64,000 nucleotides of DNA from Chryseobacterium sp. G0162 (GTDB lineage: Bacteria; Bacteroidota; Bacteroidia; Flavobacteriales; Weeksellaceae), in NCBI RefSeq assembly GCF_003815715.1, contig NZ_CP033922.1, forward strand, positions 992,001 to 1,056,000, given 5' to 3'. A program made the position numbers and the translations under genes. The notes beneath the pieces are model-generated. The model worked only from the letters and a program-made list of their open reading frames with translations, was not told where the DNA came from and searched no databases. The stretch's first letter is position 1. Each line of letters opens with the position of its first letter. Of this stretch, positions 25,436-33,475 are shown one piece after another.

Positions 25436-26536
25436 TTATTTTTCCAATTTTAACCAAAAGAAGTCATTCCACCCTTCAATTAATCTGGTTGGATCAGTAT
25501 TTTTGCTTCTATCCTGCTCCGGAATCTGAACGATTCTTTTATCTTTAACAGTAAAATTGTACACTCTAGGCTTATTTTCTCCTTCTACTGAAAGTTCAAT
25601 TTTGTAAGCACCGTCCGTAAGGCTCGAAAATTTAACTTCACCAGGCTTATCAATGAGTTTGAAGGCACAAGAGACATCGTTCCATTTTCCCTGCTCTACC
25701 TGAGCCGTACTTGGACCATTCCCATAATTCTGCGCATACGGTTTATTGTCTTTAAACATTTTTACAGACCATTTTACGCTTTTGTTGGTTTTTCTGTTGT
25801 TCGCAGGATTGGGCTGAAACTCTTCGTGAGTGATATAATATCCAAACACCAGATTTCCTGTATCAGCATAATTTATGTAGGCAAAATTATTCCATGGGCC
25901 ACGCGTCACATACATTTCATTGATAGCTGCATAAGGGTCATTATTCGTTAACTTAACCAATTCAAAATCAAATGAATAAAACATTTTATCACCAGCATAA
26001 AAATCTAGCCTGTAATTTCCTGGTCCCCATTGTGTTATAAACGATTCAGATCTTCCCACAAATTCACCATCACGTTTGTAGCGGCTGCTCGGTGCATTGA
26101 ATTTCGTTTTCTTACCATCATCAAAAACCTGATCCCCGGAATATTCAAAATAATTCATGTATTGATTATTTTTATATACCTTAATTCTTAAATATTCCGC
26201 CTGATCAGTGATTGGACTTACCGTTCTTCCGTCTACTGTTTTATTAGGGATAAAAGTTGCTGTATAGCTATCAATTGTTCCTGCAGTAGTTCCATAAAGA
26301 AGGGAGTTGAAAGTAACAGCCGGAGTCTGCTTGAAAGTACTCCAATCTAATTTTAACCCCGCTGAACTGCTTCCCTTTTTGTTTTTGTCTCCTTTGACAA
26401 TTTCTGCTCCTTTTTCTACTACCTTCGATGCTTGAGACACCTGAGTTTTTGCATTCATAATTTTGTTGAGCAGCTGAGCATTGGTATTACTAAACGATAA
26501 TAGTAACAACCCAAACAGTAAAGTTTGTTTTTTCAT
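25436..26536 (-). CDS. Secreted hypothetical protein under a LytTR-type operator
   Basis: This 366-residue protein has a clear signal peptide (MKKQTLLFGLLLLSFSNTNAQ), a Lys/Gln-rich linker to about residue 60, then a large beta-rich region with repeated short strands (YRLDFYAGDKMFYSFDF, GAYKIELSVEGENKPRVYNF). I do not recognise a domain. Its promoter region has a direct-repeat pair (26630-26659) placed 33 bp upstream of a -7 element, and the LytTR/LytS two-component genes lie just beyond, so it is likely a regulated target. Function unknown; it may act in the periplasm or outer membrane. Confidence 0.8.
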   Translation of the reverse strand: MKKQTLLFGLLLLSFSNTNAQLLNKIMNAKTQVSQASKVVEKGAEIVKGDKNKKGSSSAGLKLDWSTFKQTPAVTFNSLLYGTTAGTIDSYTATFIPNKTVDGRTVSPITDQAEYLRIKVYKNNQYMNYFEYSGDQVFDDGKKTKFNAPSSRYKRDGEFVGRSESFITQWGPGNYRLDFYAGDKMFYSFDFELVKLTNNDPYAAINEMYVTRGPWNNFAYINYADTGNLVFGYYITHEEFQPNPANNRKTNKSVKWSVKMFKDNKPYAQNYGNGPSTAQVEQGKWNDVSCAFKLIDKPGEVKFSSLTDGAYKIELSVEGENKPRVYNFTVKDKRIVQIPEQDRSKNTDPTRLIEGWNDFFWLKLEK

Positions 26537-26589
26537 ATGATATTGTTTTTTATTGTACTGATAAACTATCCTTTAATAGAATTACAATG

Positions 26590-26597
26590 CAATGATA
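26590..26597 (-). promoter_or_regulatory. -7 element of the secreted protein gene
   Basis: TATCATTG on the minus strand, followed by CATTGTAA. It is a relaxed match to TAnnTTTG, which fits an activator-dependent promoter. The operator pair begins 33 bp upstream. Confidence 0.5.
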
Positions 26598-26629
26598 AAT
26601 CAAAAGAAAATCATAATTTTAATGAATGA

Positions 26630-26659
26630 ATATTCGTAGGGATTTGGAGGAAATTCGTT
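26630..26659 (-). promoter_or_regulatory. LytTR-type operator 1
   Basis: On the minus strand the 9-mers AACGAATTT and TACGAATAT are separated by 12 nt, a 21-bp period as for AgrA, ComE and other LytTR regulators. It lies 33 bp upstream of the -7 element at 26590-26597. Confidence 0.55.
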
Positions 26660-26675
26660 CGGCTTCTGATATTTT

Positions 26676-26718
26676 ATAAAAGAAAAATCCCAAACTCCAT
26701 AAAATCAGAGCCTGGGAT
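26676..26718 (-). terminator. Intrinsic terminator of the candidate small RNA
   Basis: On the minus strand ATCCCAGGCTC and GAGTTTGGGAT form an 11-bp stem (two wobbles) with a 10-nt loop and a TTTTTCTTTT tail. It lies between the two regulatory units, in the middle of an untranslated interval. Confidence 0.75.
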
Positions 26719-26799
26719 AAGGTTATTAGTTTTTGTTTTTTCTTAGGAACTTAACAATTAAAGATCTATGACTTTATACTTGTTATTTTTCCATCTTTA
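26680..26799 (-). ncRNA. Candidate regulated small RNA (~110-120 nt)
   Basis: A promoter-like element (26805-26812) with the same operator at the same distance as the secreted protein's promoter would start transcription near 26799, and a strong terminator ends it near 26680. No start codon in this interval opens a frame longer than a few codons. The coordinates are approximate. It is inferred only from the promoter, operator and terminator arrangement. Confidence 0.4.
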
Positions 26800-26804
26800 C
26801 AATG

Positions 26805-26812
26805 CAATAATA
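26805..26812 (-). promoter_or_regulatory. -7 element of the candidate small RNA
   Basis: TATTATTG followed by CATTGTAA on the minus strand, nearly identical to 26590-26597 and its downstream bases, and likewise 33 bp from an operator pair. Confidence 0.45.
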
Positions 26813-26844
26813 GGATAAAACATCATGATAATTCCGACAAATGA

Positions 26845-26874
26845 ATATTTGCCGGAATTGAGAGGAAATTCGTT
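26845..26874 (-). promoter_or_regulatory. LytTR-type operator 2
   Basis: AACGAATTT and GGCAAATAT on the minus strand, again with 12 nt between (21-bp period). One half-site is degenerate. It lies 30 nt after the LytTR gene's stop codon. Confidence 0.5.
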
Positions 26875-26903
26875 GGTTTTTTAAATAAATCTGTTCAAAA
26901 TAA

Positions 26904-27659
26904 TTAAACCTGAAGGTTTTGCAGCAAAAGAAGAAAGTCTTCTTTTTTTCGTACCGAAAGTGGAATGGCCACCTTGTTTTTCATCACAACGGTATTCCCG
27001 CCATCTGTTTTGATATAGTGATCAAAATAGGCCATATTGATTAAATGCGATTGGTGCGTTCTAAAGAAATTAAAGGGTGTCAATAGGCTTTCATATTCCT
27101 TTAAATTGGTAGAAACCACCAGTTTAGGTGCATTAATAAAGTAAAAAGTAGTATAATTTTTATCCGACTCACAGTTGACAATATCCTGGATATTAACGGA
27201 ATAGATCTTATCTGAAGTTTTCAGGATTAAATTTTGAAGATTCTTCGGACGTTCAAGATTGGCAAATAAATTATTGAGTTTTATATCAAAAATTTCTTTA
27301 CTCAGTAGTTCTTCAGCTTTTTTTACGGCTTCCACCAATTCACCGGCATTTAATGGCTTTAATAAATAGTCAATAGCAGAAAAACGGAACGCTTTTATGG
27401 CAAAGTCTTCATACCCTGTAATGAAGATTGTTTTAAAGGTAATGGGACTTAGCTTTTGAAGTAAGTCGAAACCGGTACCGTCTGGCATTTCAATATCCAG
27501 AAAAACTATATCGGGTGATAACTGTCTGATTATTTCAATTCCGGATTCTACAGAATTTGCCTGACCAATTATTGTAATATTAGGACAATTGGCTTTAATT
27601 AAAGTACAATTTTTCTTTCTGATTTCCTGATTATCATCAATTACAATGGCTCTTAACAT
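26904..27659 (-). CDS. LytTR family response regulator
   Basis: This 251-residue response regulator has a receiver domain (about 1-125, VIDDNQEIRK with the acidic pocket, phospho-acceptor Asp in FLDIEMPDG, conserved Thr in TGYEDFAIKAF and Lys in YLLKPLN) and a LytTR DNA-binding domain (about 145-250, with NCESDKNYTTFYF, FFRTHQSHLINM and SVRKKEDFLLLL). It acts with the LytS-like kinase just upstream (6-nt gap) as a two-component pair. LytTR proteins bind pairs of 9-bp direct repeats about 21 bp apart; such pairs flank the operon. Confidence 0.96.
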   Translation of the reverse strand: MLRAIVIDDNQEIRKKNCTLIKANCPNITIIGQANSVESGIEIIRQLSPDIVFLDIEMPDGTGFDLLQKLSPITFKTIFITGYEDFAIKAFRFSAIDYLLKPLNAGELVEAVKKAEELLSKEIFDIKLNNLFANLERPKNLQNLILKTSDKIYSVNIQDIVNCESDKNYTTFYFINAPKLVVSTNLKEYESLLTPFNFFRTHQSHLINMAYFDHYIKTDGGNTVVMKNKVAIPLSVRKKEDFLLLLQNLQV

Positions 27660-27665
27660 GGTGTA

Positions 27666-29606
27666 TTAGTTTTCGTGAATGTAGGGTATTTCAAATACAA
27701 TTTTGGCTCCTTTTATGTTTCCTTCTGCATCAATTTTATTTTCTGAGCTGACTTCAAAATCTTTATTCTGGGTATAGTTCAGTAATCTTTCTTTGGTTAT
27801 TTTCATAGCCATTGATTTATGTCCGGACTGTTTTTTCTCATCATTAAACCCTAACCCGTTATCAGTTATTTCAAAAATTAATTTCTCTTGATTAAAAGAA
27901 AAAACTATGTCAATCATTCCCTTCTCATCCTTATTTCTAATCCCGTGTTTAATGGCATTTTCTATAAACGGCTGTGTTAGCATTGGTGGTATAAAATAAG
28001 ATTCTGTATCAGATACATTTACCATATTAATGCTATAATTAAACCTGTTATTATAAAGGAGCTGTTGTATGGATAAGTAATTTTCAACCATATCAATTTC
28101 CTCTTGTAAAGAGATATAGTTTTCATTAGAATTTTCCAGAATTTGTCTTGTTAATTTAGAAAAACTATTCAAATAGGATATTGCAATAGTTTCTTTCCCG
28201 TTGATAATAAGGCTCTGAATGTTATCTATTGAGTTGAAAATAAAATGCGGATTCATTTGAGAAAGTAAGAGCTTTTGTTTTATTCTGTCTTTTTCAAGAA
28301 TCGTAATTTTTTGCTTCTGTTTGTTATTTCGGTAGTAAAAATATCCGCCCAATACTACTAATAGTAAGATTCCTGAAACCGCAATCAGCCAGTTGTTCTT
28401 AACCGCTGTTTTCTTTTCGGTATCTAATTGTTTTTTTTCAAAATTATATTTGAGTTGTTGTTGTGCTAATGCATTTTTTGAAGCTTCCATATTACTGGAA
28501 TCATTTAACTTAGCCTGAAATTCATATATTTCCAGCGCTTTCTTGAAGTTATTATTTTCTTTGAGTACTTTCAGCAGCAAATCTGAAGCGTTTTCCTGAA
28601 GCTGTAAATTCTTGATTTTCTTACTTATATGAAAGCCTTCTAACAAAAAGGATTCTGATTTATTCAGTTCTTTTTTCCGGTAATATAAATCTCCTAAATT
28701 GATATAAGTATTGGCTTTTGATAGTTCGTCATCATTATTTTTAAGAGCTTCTTTCAGAAAGAATTCGGCTTCCTCGTATTTTCCTTCCGCCATTTTTACC
28801 TGTGCAATTTTGCCCAGACATATCCCGGTAAAAGCCTCATTTTTCACCTTCCTGAAATAAGAAAGTGCTTTATTAAAATAACTGAGAGCTTCTTCATATC
28901 TCTTTGAAGATAGGTAGAAGGTCCCGCAGTTGACCAATGCTTCACTCAACCGGTATTCATCTTCTCCAGCCAGCTTTTTCTTGGAATTAAAATAATCAAT
29001 GGTTTTTTTCGAGTAAGCAATGGCTTTATCATACATTTTCTGGTCTCCATACAGGGTTGCCAATGTATTATTTATATAGGAAATTCCATCCGGATTTTTC
29101 TCCGGATTTTTCTCAAAATACCTTAGTGCGGTAAACAAACACTGTACAGCTCTTTCCTTATCATTAATATGAGAATAAAAGATACCTTTATTCACCATCA
29201 GATAATTCATTTCGTCATAGGCTCCTACGGATTTAAACAATGACATACTTTTATCCATATTAGACACAGCTCCTACTACATCTCTTTTTAAGGTACATTG
29301 TCCTGCTAGATTGGAATAATAAGCAGCCTGATATTTGGTGTATTTTACATGTAAATCCTGCGAGTTTGTACTTTTTAAATTTTTCGAAGCCAATTTTCCC
29401 ATCATCTCATTCAAGATCTGTACTCTCTTATCATTAGCCGGTATTTGGTCCATGACAGTAGCAATCCCCATCAGCTTGGTTGTATCATGAATTCTCGAAT
29501 TCTGCAAAACCTTCTTCAAAGAATCAATAGTTCTATCCTGACCATAAGAGCTTGAAAAAATTAAAAATAGAAATGTGGTTACCGTTATTAGTTTAGTTTT
29601 AGACAT
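27666..29606 (-). CDS. TPR sensor histidine kinase, LytS type
   Basis: The ATG at 29606 gives MSKTKLITVTTFLFLIFSSSYG, a good signal peptide; the TTG extension to 29639 is rejected. The mature protein has a periplasmic region of tetratricopeptide repeats (about 30-385), a membrane helix (NNWLIAVSGILLLVVLGGYFYY, near 405), a short coiled coil, and a His-kinase domain (PF06580 type) with the phosphorylated His in SQMNPHFIFNSIDNI and an ATPase N-box FIENAIKHGIRN. It presumably senses an unknown periplasmic signal through the TPRs and phosphorylates the LytTR regulator next door. Confidence 0.95.
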   Translation of the reverse strand: MSKTKLITVTTFLFLIFSSSYGQDRTIDSLKKVLQNSRIHDTTKLMGIATVMDQIPANDKRVQILNEMMGKLASKNLKSTNSQDLHVKYTKYQAAYYSNLAGQCTLKRDVVGAVSNMDKSMSLFKSVGAYDEMNYLMVNKGIFYSHINDKERAVQCLFTALRYFEKNPEKNPDGISYINNTLATLYGDQKMYDKAIAYSKKTIDYFNSKKKLAGEDEYRLSEALVNCGTFYLSSKRYEEALSYFNKALSYFRKVKNEAFTGICLGKIAQVKMAEGKYEEAEFFLKEALKNNDDELSKANTYINLGDLYYRKKELNKSESFLLEGFHISKKIKNLQLQENASDLLLKVLKENNNFKKALEIYEFQAKLNDSSNMEASKNALAQQQLKYNFEKKQLDTEKKTAVKNNWLIAVSGILLLVVLGGYFYYRNNKQKQKITILEKDRIKQKLLLSQMNPHFIFNSIDNIQSLIINGKETIAISYLNSFSKLTRQILENSNENYISLQEEIDMVENYLSIQQLLYNNRFNYSINMVNVSDTESYFIPPMLTQPFIENAIKHGIRNKDEKGMIDIVFSFNQEKLIFEITDNGLGFNDEKKQSGHKSMAMKITKERLLNYTQNKDFEVSSENKIDAEGNIKGAKIVFEIPYIHEN

Positions 29607-29728
29607 AAAATAAAAGAAAGAATTGTATTTTGGACACAAAAATTAGCATTTGGGAGCTTATATCTCCTCCGATTTCTTTTTTCTTTAAATTTTCGTTAAG
29701 TATTTTCCATATTATATAAATCGGAGCG

Positions 29729-29736
29729 CAATATAT
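29729..29736 (-). promoter_or_regulatory. Possible -7 element of the kinase-regulator operon
   Basis: ATATATTG on the minus strand, about 38 bp from operator pair 3. The match is weak and the leader (about 120 nt) long. Confidence 0.3.
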
Positions 29737-29773
29737 AAATTAAAATTAAGCTTAGAGATAAACTTTAATTTAA

Positions 29774-29806
29774 ATATTCGTCCATTATCATACAAAAATA
29801 TTCGTG
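29774..29806 (-). promoter_or_regulatory. LytTR-type operator 3 (autoregulation)
   Basis: CACGAATAT and GACGAATAT on the minus strand are 24 bp apart, wider than the other two pairs. It lies in the upstream region of the kinase-regulator operon. Confidence 0.4.
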
Positions 29807-29903
29807 GCCACTCAAATAATCTTTTCCCATTCTTTCATCTCTTTTATCTTCCCCATATTATTGTATCTTTAACCTCATTTTCAACACCAACACAGATTAC
29901 CAT

Positions 29904-30386
29904 ATGAAATATTTCGTTTCATTTATTTTTCTTTTACTCGCTACTGTCTGCAACAGTCAGAAAAAAACAAATTCCAATAATTCCGTAGAAAAGATCATCA
30001 TTAAAAAGAATGATTGTATGACTGGGGATTGCCCTACTTATACGATCATTATTCATAAAAATGGTAAAGTTGAACTGAATGCCCGAAGAAATATACCCAA
30101 GAACATGAATGGTGATTACACCTCAACGTTGGGCTATCTAGACTGGGAAGTAATTACCCACATGGATTTTACTACGCTAAAGAAGTCTTATGGAAACATT
30201 GGGTATGTCGACTTTCCTTCTACCGATCTTGAAATTTATTTTTCTAAAAGAAAACCTAAAAAAGTACATGATCATGATAATCATGGCACCCCTGAGCTTA
30301 TAAAATTATATGAACACATAGATCTGCTTTTCATTAAGCTGCGCTGGAAAAAAGTAAAGCAATCAACACAACCTCATCGTTTCTGA
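29904..30386 (+). CDS. DUF6438 domain protein
   Basis: This 160-residue protein begins with a signal peptide or lipoprotein signal (MKYFVSFIFLLLATVCNSQ, Cys at 16). The mature part begins with the DUF6438 hallmark around C-MTGDCPTYTIIIHKNGKVE, then a short alpha/beta domain and a basic C-terminus. DUF6438 proteins in Bacteroidota are cell-envelope proteins of unknown role. The gene is divergent from the LytS kinase (about 300 nt between start codons), so it may share the region that holds operator 3. Confidence 0.82.
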   Translation: MKYFVSFIFLLLATVCNSQKKTNSNNSVEKIIIKKNDCMTGDCPTYTIIIHKNGKVELNARRNIPKNMNGDYTSTLGYLDWEVITHMDFTTLKKSYGNIGYVDFPSTDLEIYFSKRKPKKVHDHDNHGTPELIKLYEHIDLLFIKLRWKKVKQSTQPHRF

Positions 30387-30415
30387 GATAATGATCATAT
30401 TTAATTTAAATATAA

Positions 30416-30446
30416 AAATTCCTGAGGATGTCTCAGGAATTTTGTT
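30416..30446. terminator. Bidirectional terminator
   Basis: ATTCCTGAG and CTCAGGAAT pair around a short loop, with T-rich sequence on both sides. It ends the DUF6438 gene and, from the other side, the convergent T6SS immunity genes. Confidence 0.8.
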
Positions 30447-30519
30447 TTATATGCTTTATTGACTCTGTTTTTTAACCCAGTGAATATTTTTTTCTAAACT
30501 GTATTCTTACTTCTGTATA

Positions 30520-30900
30520 TTACCATTGCTCTCCTTTTTGTTCAAACTCTTTCAGGGCATTAAAGTAATATTTCTCCTTATTTTTCCTAAAATAAATTTT
30601 ATCACCAACAATATTATTTCCAAGGAAGGCTCGTTTGAGTATCAACGTATTTTTTTTGCAACAATATGCAGTAATCTCTATTGGAACATTACTCCAGTAA
30701 TTAACCGTTTTTATGCTTACATTTTTGCCCAGCCACATATTTTCTGTTCTGTCTATGGAGACAAAGGTACTATCGTCAGTTATTTTCTGATGAATAATAA
30801 TATAATTCTTCAACGTCTTATTTAAAATCTTTATTTCCTGAGCATGAATACTAATGCTACTCAGAATAAAAAACTGTATTATTTTTATTTTAAAATTCAT
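30520..30900 (-). CDS. Secreted protein, candidate T6SS immunity protein 2
   Basis: This 126-residue protein has a short signal peptide (MNFKIKIIQFFILSSISIHAQ), so it is periplasmic. The mature part has two cysteines (CC), aromatic residues and a basic C-terminus; no family is recognised. It is the last gene of the minus-strand effector block, about 60 nt after the previous secreted protein. Location behind a cell-wall-degrading effector makes immunity plausible, but a duplicate-like unrelated secreted protein cannot be excluded. Confidence 0.55.
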   Translation of the reverse strand: MNFKIKIIQFFILSSISIHAQEIKILNKTLKNYIIIHQKITDDSTFVSIDRTENMWLGKNVSIKTVNYWSNVPIEITAYCCKKNTLILKRAFLGNNIVGDKIYFRKNKEKYYFNALKEFEQKGEQW

Positions 30901-30962
30901 AATGATACATGGAATGCAACATTTAGGATTTATAATACTGTTCTTTCATCAAGCTATTTATA

Positions 30963-31442
30963 TTATTTGGATACCTTTCTTTTTGAAACCTTAGTATTTT
31001 TTTTTATTGGATATTTTTTATTGTCAATAGACAACAAAAAATTTTTCGGAAGATTATTTTCTATTTTCCCGTTTTCATCTTTATAGAGCGTCTCATCTTT
31101 GGTTAATATCCAATTGTTATATTTAGGGAAATAGGTGTATTCTTGTATATATTCTGTATCAGCAGAGGCATCATACAATATAATACATCCGGGGCCACAA
31201 TTACTGATAACAGGAGAAGAGACATAATTTAAATTAAAATTATAATTCTTTTTTGATTTACCCAGTACCAAAGTCGCTTTACAGGTCGGCTCGTTAATCT
31301 CCTTAATTTCTCCAACCTTATAACATTTATACATAAGAGTGTCATCAATTTTATCATTATTAAAATCCCCTACAACCTCCTGAGCTGAGAAAAAGGTAGA
31401 TAAAAATACTATACTTAATATATTAATTTTCTTTATCATCAT
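30963..31442 (-). CDS. Secreted protein, candidate immunity protein of the GH19 effector
   Basis: This 159-residue protein with a signal peptide (MMIKKINILSIVFLSTFFSAQ) is exported. The mature part starts VVGDFNNDKIDDTLMYKC, a DxNxDxxDD calcium-loop-like motif as in FG-GAP or dockerin repeats, then a beta-rich region with SNCGPGCIILY. Its start overlaps the end of the PAAR/GH19 effector by 20 nt, so the two are translationally coupled. Periplasmic localization and coupling fit an immunity protein against a peptidoglycan hydrolase. No family name can be given. Confidence 0.7.
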   Translation of the reverse strand: MMIKKINILSIVFLSTFFSAQEVVGDFNNDKIDDTLMYKCYKVGEIKEINEPTCKATLVLGKSKKNYNFNLNYVSSPVISNCGPGCIILYDASADTEYIQEYTYFPKYNNWILTKDETLYKDENGKIENNLPKNFLLSIDNKKYPIKKNTKVSKRKVSK

Positions 31443-32781
31443 ATTCCTGTATTTCTTTTTTGTTTTTTTCTCTTTTCCCCCACTTGGTGTCTTTTATGGC
31501 ACTTGTATCGTAAGTATAAACTCCCAGATTTTCTATTTTCTGATTTTTACAGTTATCCTTTACTTTCATATTCTTCAAAATCCTTTTTAGGTTTTCCTTT
31601 CTATGTGTAAATCCTGTCAATCCTCCATTTACCCCAACTGCTGCTGAGATAAAATCATCGGTATCAGCAAATTTATTCAAATCACCCCATGATGAGCGTT
31701 CTCTCCAGTACCATGCAGCCGAATTACATACATGTTCCAAATCATTGGCTACAATATCCGGGTCCTGAGTGTCCGGTTTCTTGATCTTTGCAAAATATGC
31801 TTTATAAGTATCTTTCCATGTTAGCTGAATTAATCCTCTTCCCTTATATTTCGGACCGTCTCCTTTTGTATCGTTCTCACGGCTTAAGCATTCAAGATAC
31901 CTGTTATGACCTCTCAATATTCGGGCCGTACCATTTTCTTTATATTTTATCTTATCTTTTTTGAATAAGAGGTATTTATTATAATTTTCAAGATGCGTGG
32001 TAGGGTCGTAATCCCAGCCATCAGCATATTCTAAGGTGGTATCCAGTCCTGTTTCCGCTTCCACCTGTGCCAGAAAATGAGCTTTACGAAGACAACTGTT
32101 TATATCATTATCTTTCATGGCTTTATTCAGTGCCTTTGTGAATTCTGTATAGCTTTTCTTATCCTCTGGCAATGGACAGTTTTTAGCTGTAAATAATTTC
32201 TTTGAGTTATAAAACCCTTTAATATCTTCTTCTGTAAATTCTTTCTCGCAATAGCATTTTTTATCTTCCTCCGGATCCGGTACAGGTGCCCCTTTTCCAT
32301 CAATACTTTCCGGAGCATTGACCTGTCCGGAGGTTACAAATTCTATTTTTCCTGTCTCAGGCGGTATGTTACCTGGCATTTTGCCTGTTCCCGGTAAAGT
32401 GGATTTTTTTAACAGCACATAGTTTTCCTGAACTTTTGCAGTTCCAAAATCCTGCCACTCTGTAAGAGAAATCATCTGAAAGCCATCATCAAAGATAAAA
32501 TTGGGGATCTGTTTTTCTACTACAGTCCCGGTAAGTTTGTCTTGCGTGGTCGGTACATTATTCAACACTTTGAATGTTCCCAAATGCGCATTGAATTTAA
32601 TTTTTGCTCCATCTATAGCCAACAATAGACCTTCTTCAGTTTTATCCTTCTCTTCATTTTTTGCACGTTGATCGTCCAGTTTTTTACTGTTCTCTGCCTT
32701 CTGTTGCTCATTATCCTGAGCAGGAGCCTGATTCTGAGTTTCAGGAGTATTTCCCTCTCCTTCATTCTTTACCCTATCCAT
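31423..32781 (-). CDS. T6SS effector: PAAR-like (DUF4280) domain fused to GH19/lysozyme-like domain
   Basis: This 452-residue protein has an acidic, Gln-rich N-terminal linker (1-50), a DUF4280/PAAR-like domain (about 52-135, LLLAIDGAKIKFNAHLG then the hydrophobic-edged VLLKKSTLPGTG), a Pro/Glu linker with CYCEKEFTEEDIKG, and a C-terminal chitinase class-I-like/lysozyme domain (about 215-410). The latter carries FLAQVEAETGLDT (catalytic Glu region) and GRGLIQLTWKDTY. PAAR-like DUF4280 tips replace or cap VgrG in Bacteroidota T6SS. The whole is probably a spike-loaded cell-wall hydrolase. It follows the adaptor-like gene with a 13-nt overlap. Confidence 0.8.
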   Translation of the reverse strand: MDRVKNEGEGNTPETQNQAPAQDNEQQKAENSKKLDDQRAKNEEKDKTEEGLLLAIDGAKIKFNAHLGTFKVLNNVPTTQDKLTGTVVEKQIPNFIFDDGFQMISLTEWQDFGTAKVQENYVLLKKSTLPGTGKMPGNIPPETGKIEFVTSGQVNAPESIDGKGAPVPDPEEDKKCYCEKEFTEEDIKGFYNSKKLFTAKNCPLPEDKKSYTEFTKALNKAMKDNDINSCLRKAHFLAQVEAETGLDTTLEYADGWDYDPTTHLENYNKYLLFKKDKIKYKENGTARILRGHNRYLECLSRENDTKGDGPKYKGRGLIQLTWKDTYKAYFAKIKKPDTQDPDIVANDLEHVCNSAAWYWRERSSWGDLNKFADTDDFISAAVGVNGGLTGFTHRKENLKRILKNMKVKDNCKNQKIENLGVYTYDTSAIKDTKWGKREKNKKEIQEYDDKEN

Positions 32782-33473
32782 AATAATGAATGTTTTAAAT
32801 GAGAATTTTGTTTTTTAATTTCTATGAAACCTTCTTCATATCGATCTTCCTTCCAGACAAACAACCCTCTGAATTGTTCAATGTTTGATTCTTCCAGGTT
32901 TTCGGCAGATATTTTCAAAGCCAATATATTCCCGTCTTTTACAGGATTTATGATTTCTGTAAAGCCTTCGGAAGATTCTCTTTTCATTTTAGTATCAAAT
33001 GAATTCAATAAGCCATTAAAAAGCAATCCAAACATTTTATAACTTCCTAAAAAGACGATCAGCTTTGTCTCATCCTCCAACAAATCACTGATCTGGCTGA
33101 AATAGCGGTCTACAGCATCGCCTTTATGCGTCTCAGACAAATGTGCCTGAATTTTTGCCCATCTTAACCGTAAGAAAAGTAAATTATCTATTGCGGTAAT
33201 ATTCCCTTCATCATCTACCCTGCATTCTATTTCATCAAACAGATAGCTTATTTTTTTAATAAATTTTCCCATTGCATCTTCATCATCAGAAAAATCAAAT
33301 TCTACCACCAAAAGCTGAAACCGATATTCTTCCTTTACTTTTCCAAGGTAGTAGACCTCAACCTGCCTGGCATAGCTTTTGGTGATTTTGTAAGCAGGAT
33401 TTTTCTGTTCGGTTACAATGTTTTCCAGTCTGTACGTTTTCTGATGGAAGTTCTGCAATATATTGGGTATCAT
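32769..33473 (-). CDS. T6SS-linked hypothetical protein, possible adaptor
   Basis: This 234-residue cytosolic protein has an acidic middle (FDFSDDEDAMGKFIKKISYLFDE) and a mostly alpha/beta C-terminus ending SHLKHSLLWIG. There is no signal peptide. It lies between two T6SS effectors, 2 nt after the lipase gene and overlapping the PAAR/GH19 gene by 13 nt, so it is likely a chaperone or adaptor that loads the PAAR effector. No named adaptor domain (DUF1795, DUF2169, DUF4123) is recognised. Confidence 0.6.
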   Translation of the reverse strand: MIPNILQNFHQKTYRLENIVTEQKNPAYKITKSYARQVEVYYLGKVKEEYRFQLLVVEFDFSDDEDAMGKFIKKISYLFDEIECRVDDEGNITAIDNLLFLRLRWAKIQAHLSETHKGDAVDRYFSQISDLLEDETKLIVFLGSYKMFGLLFNGLLNSFDTKMKRESSEGFTEIINPVKDGNILALKISAENLEESNIEQFRGLFVWKEDRYEEGFIEIKKQNSHLKHSLLWIG

Positions 33474-33475
33474 AT

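Larger units (their letters stand above)
26537..26903. other. Regulatory region with duplicated operator-promoter units
   Basis: No open frame of interest is present. Two ~80-bp units of about 70% identity (26580-26660 and 26800-26880) each contain an operator-like repeat pair and a -7 element, and between them lies a minus-strand terminator (26676-26718). Confidence 0.7.
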
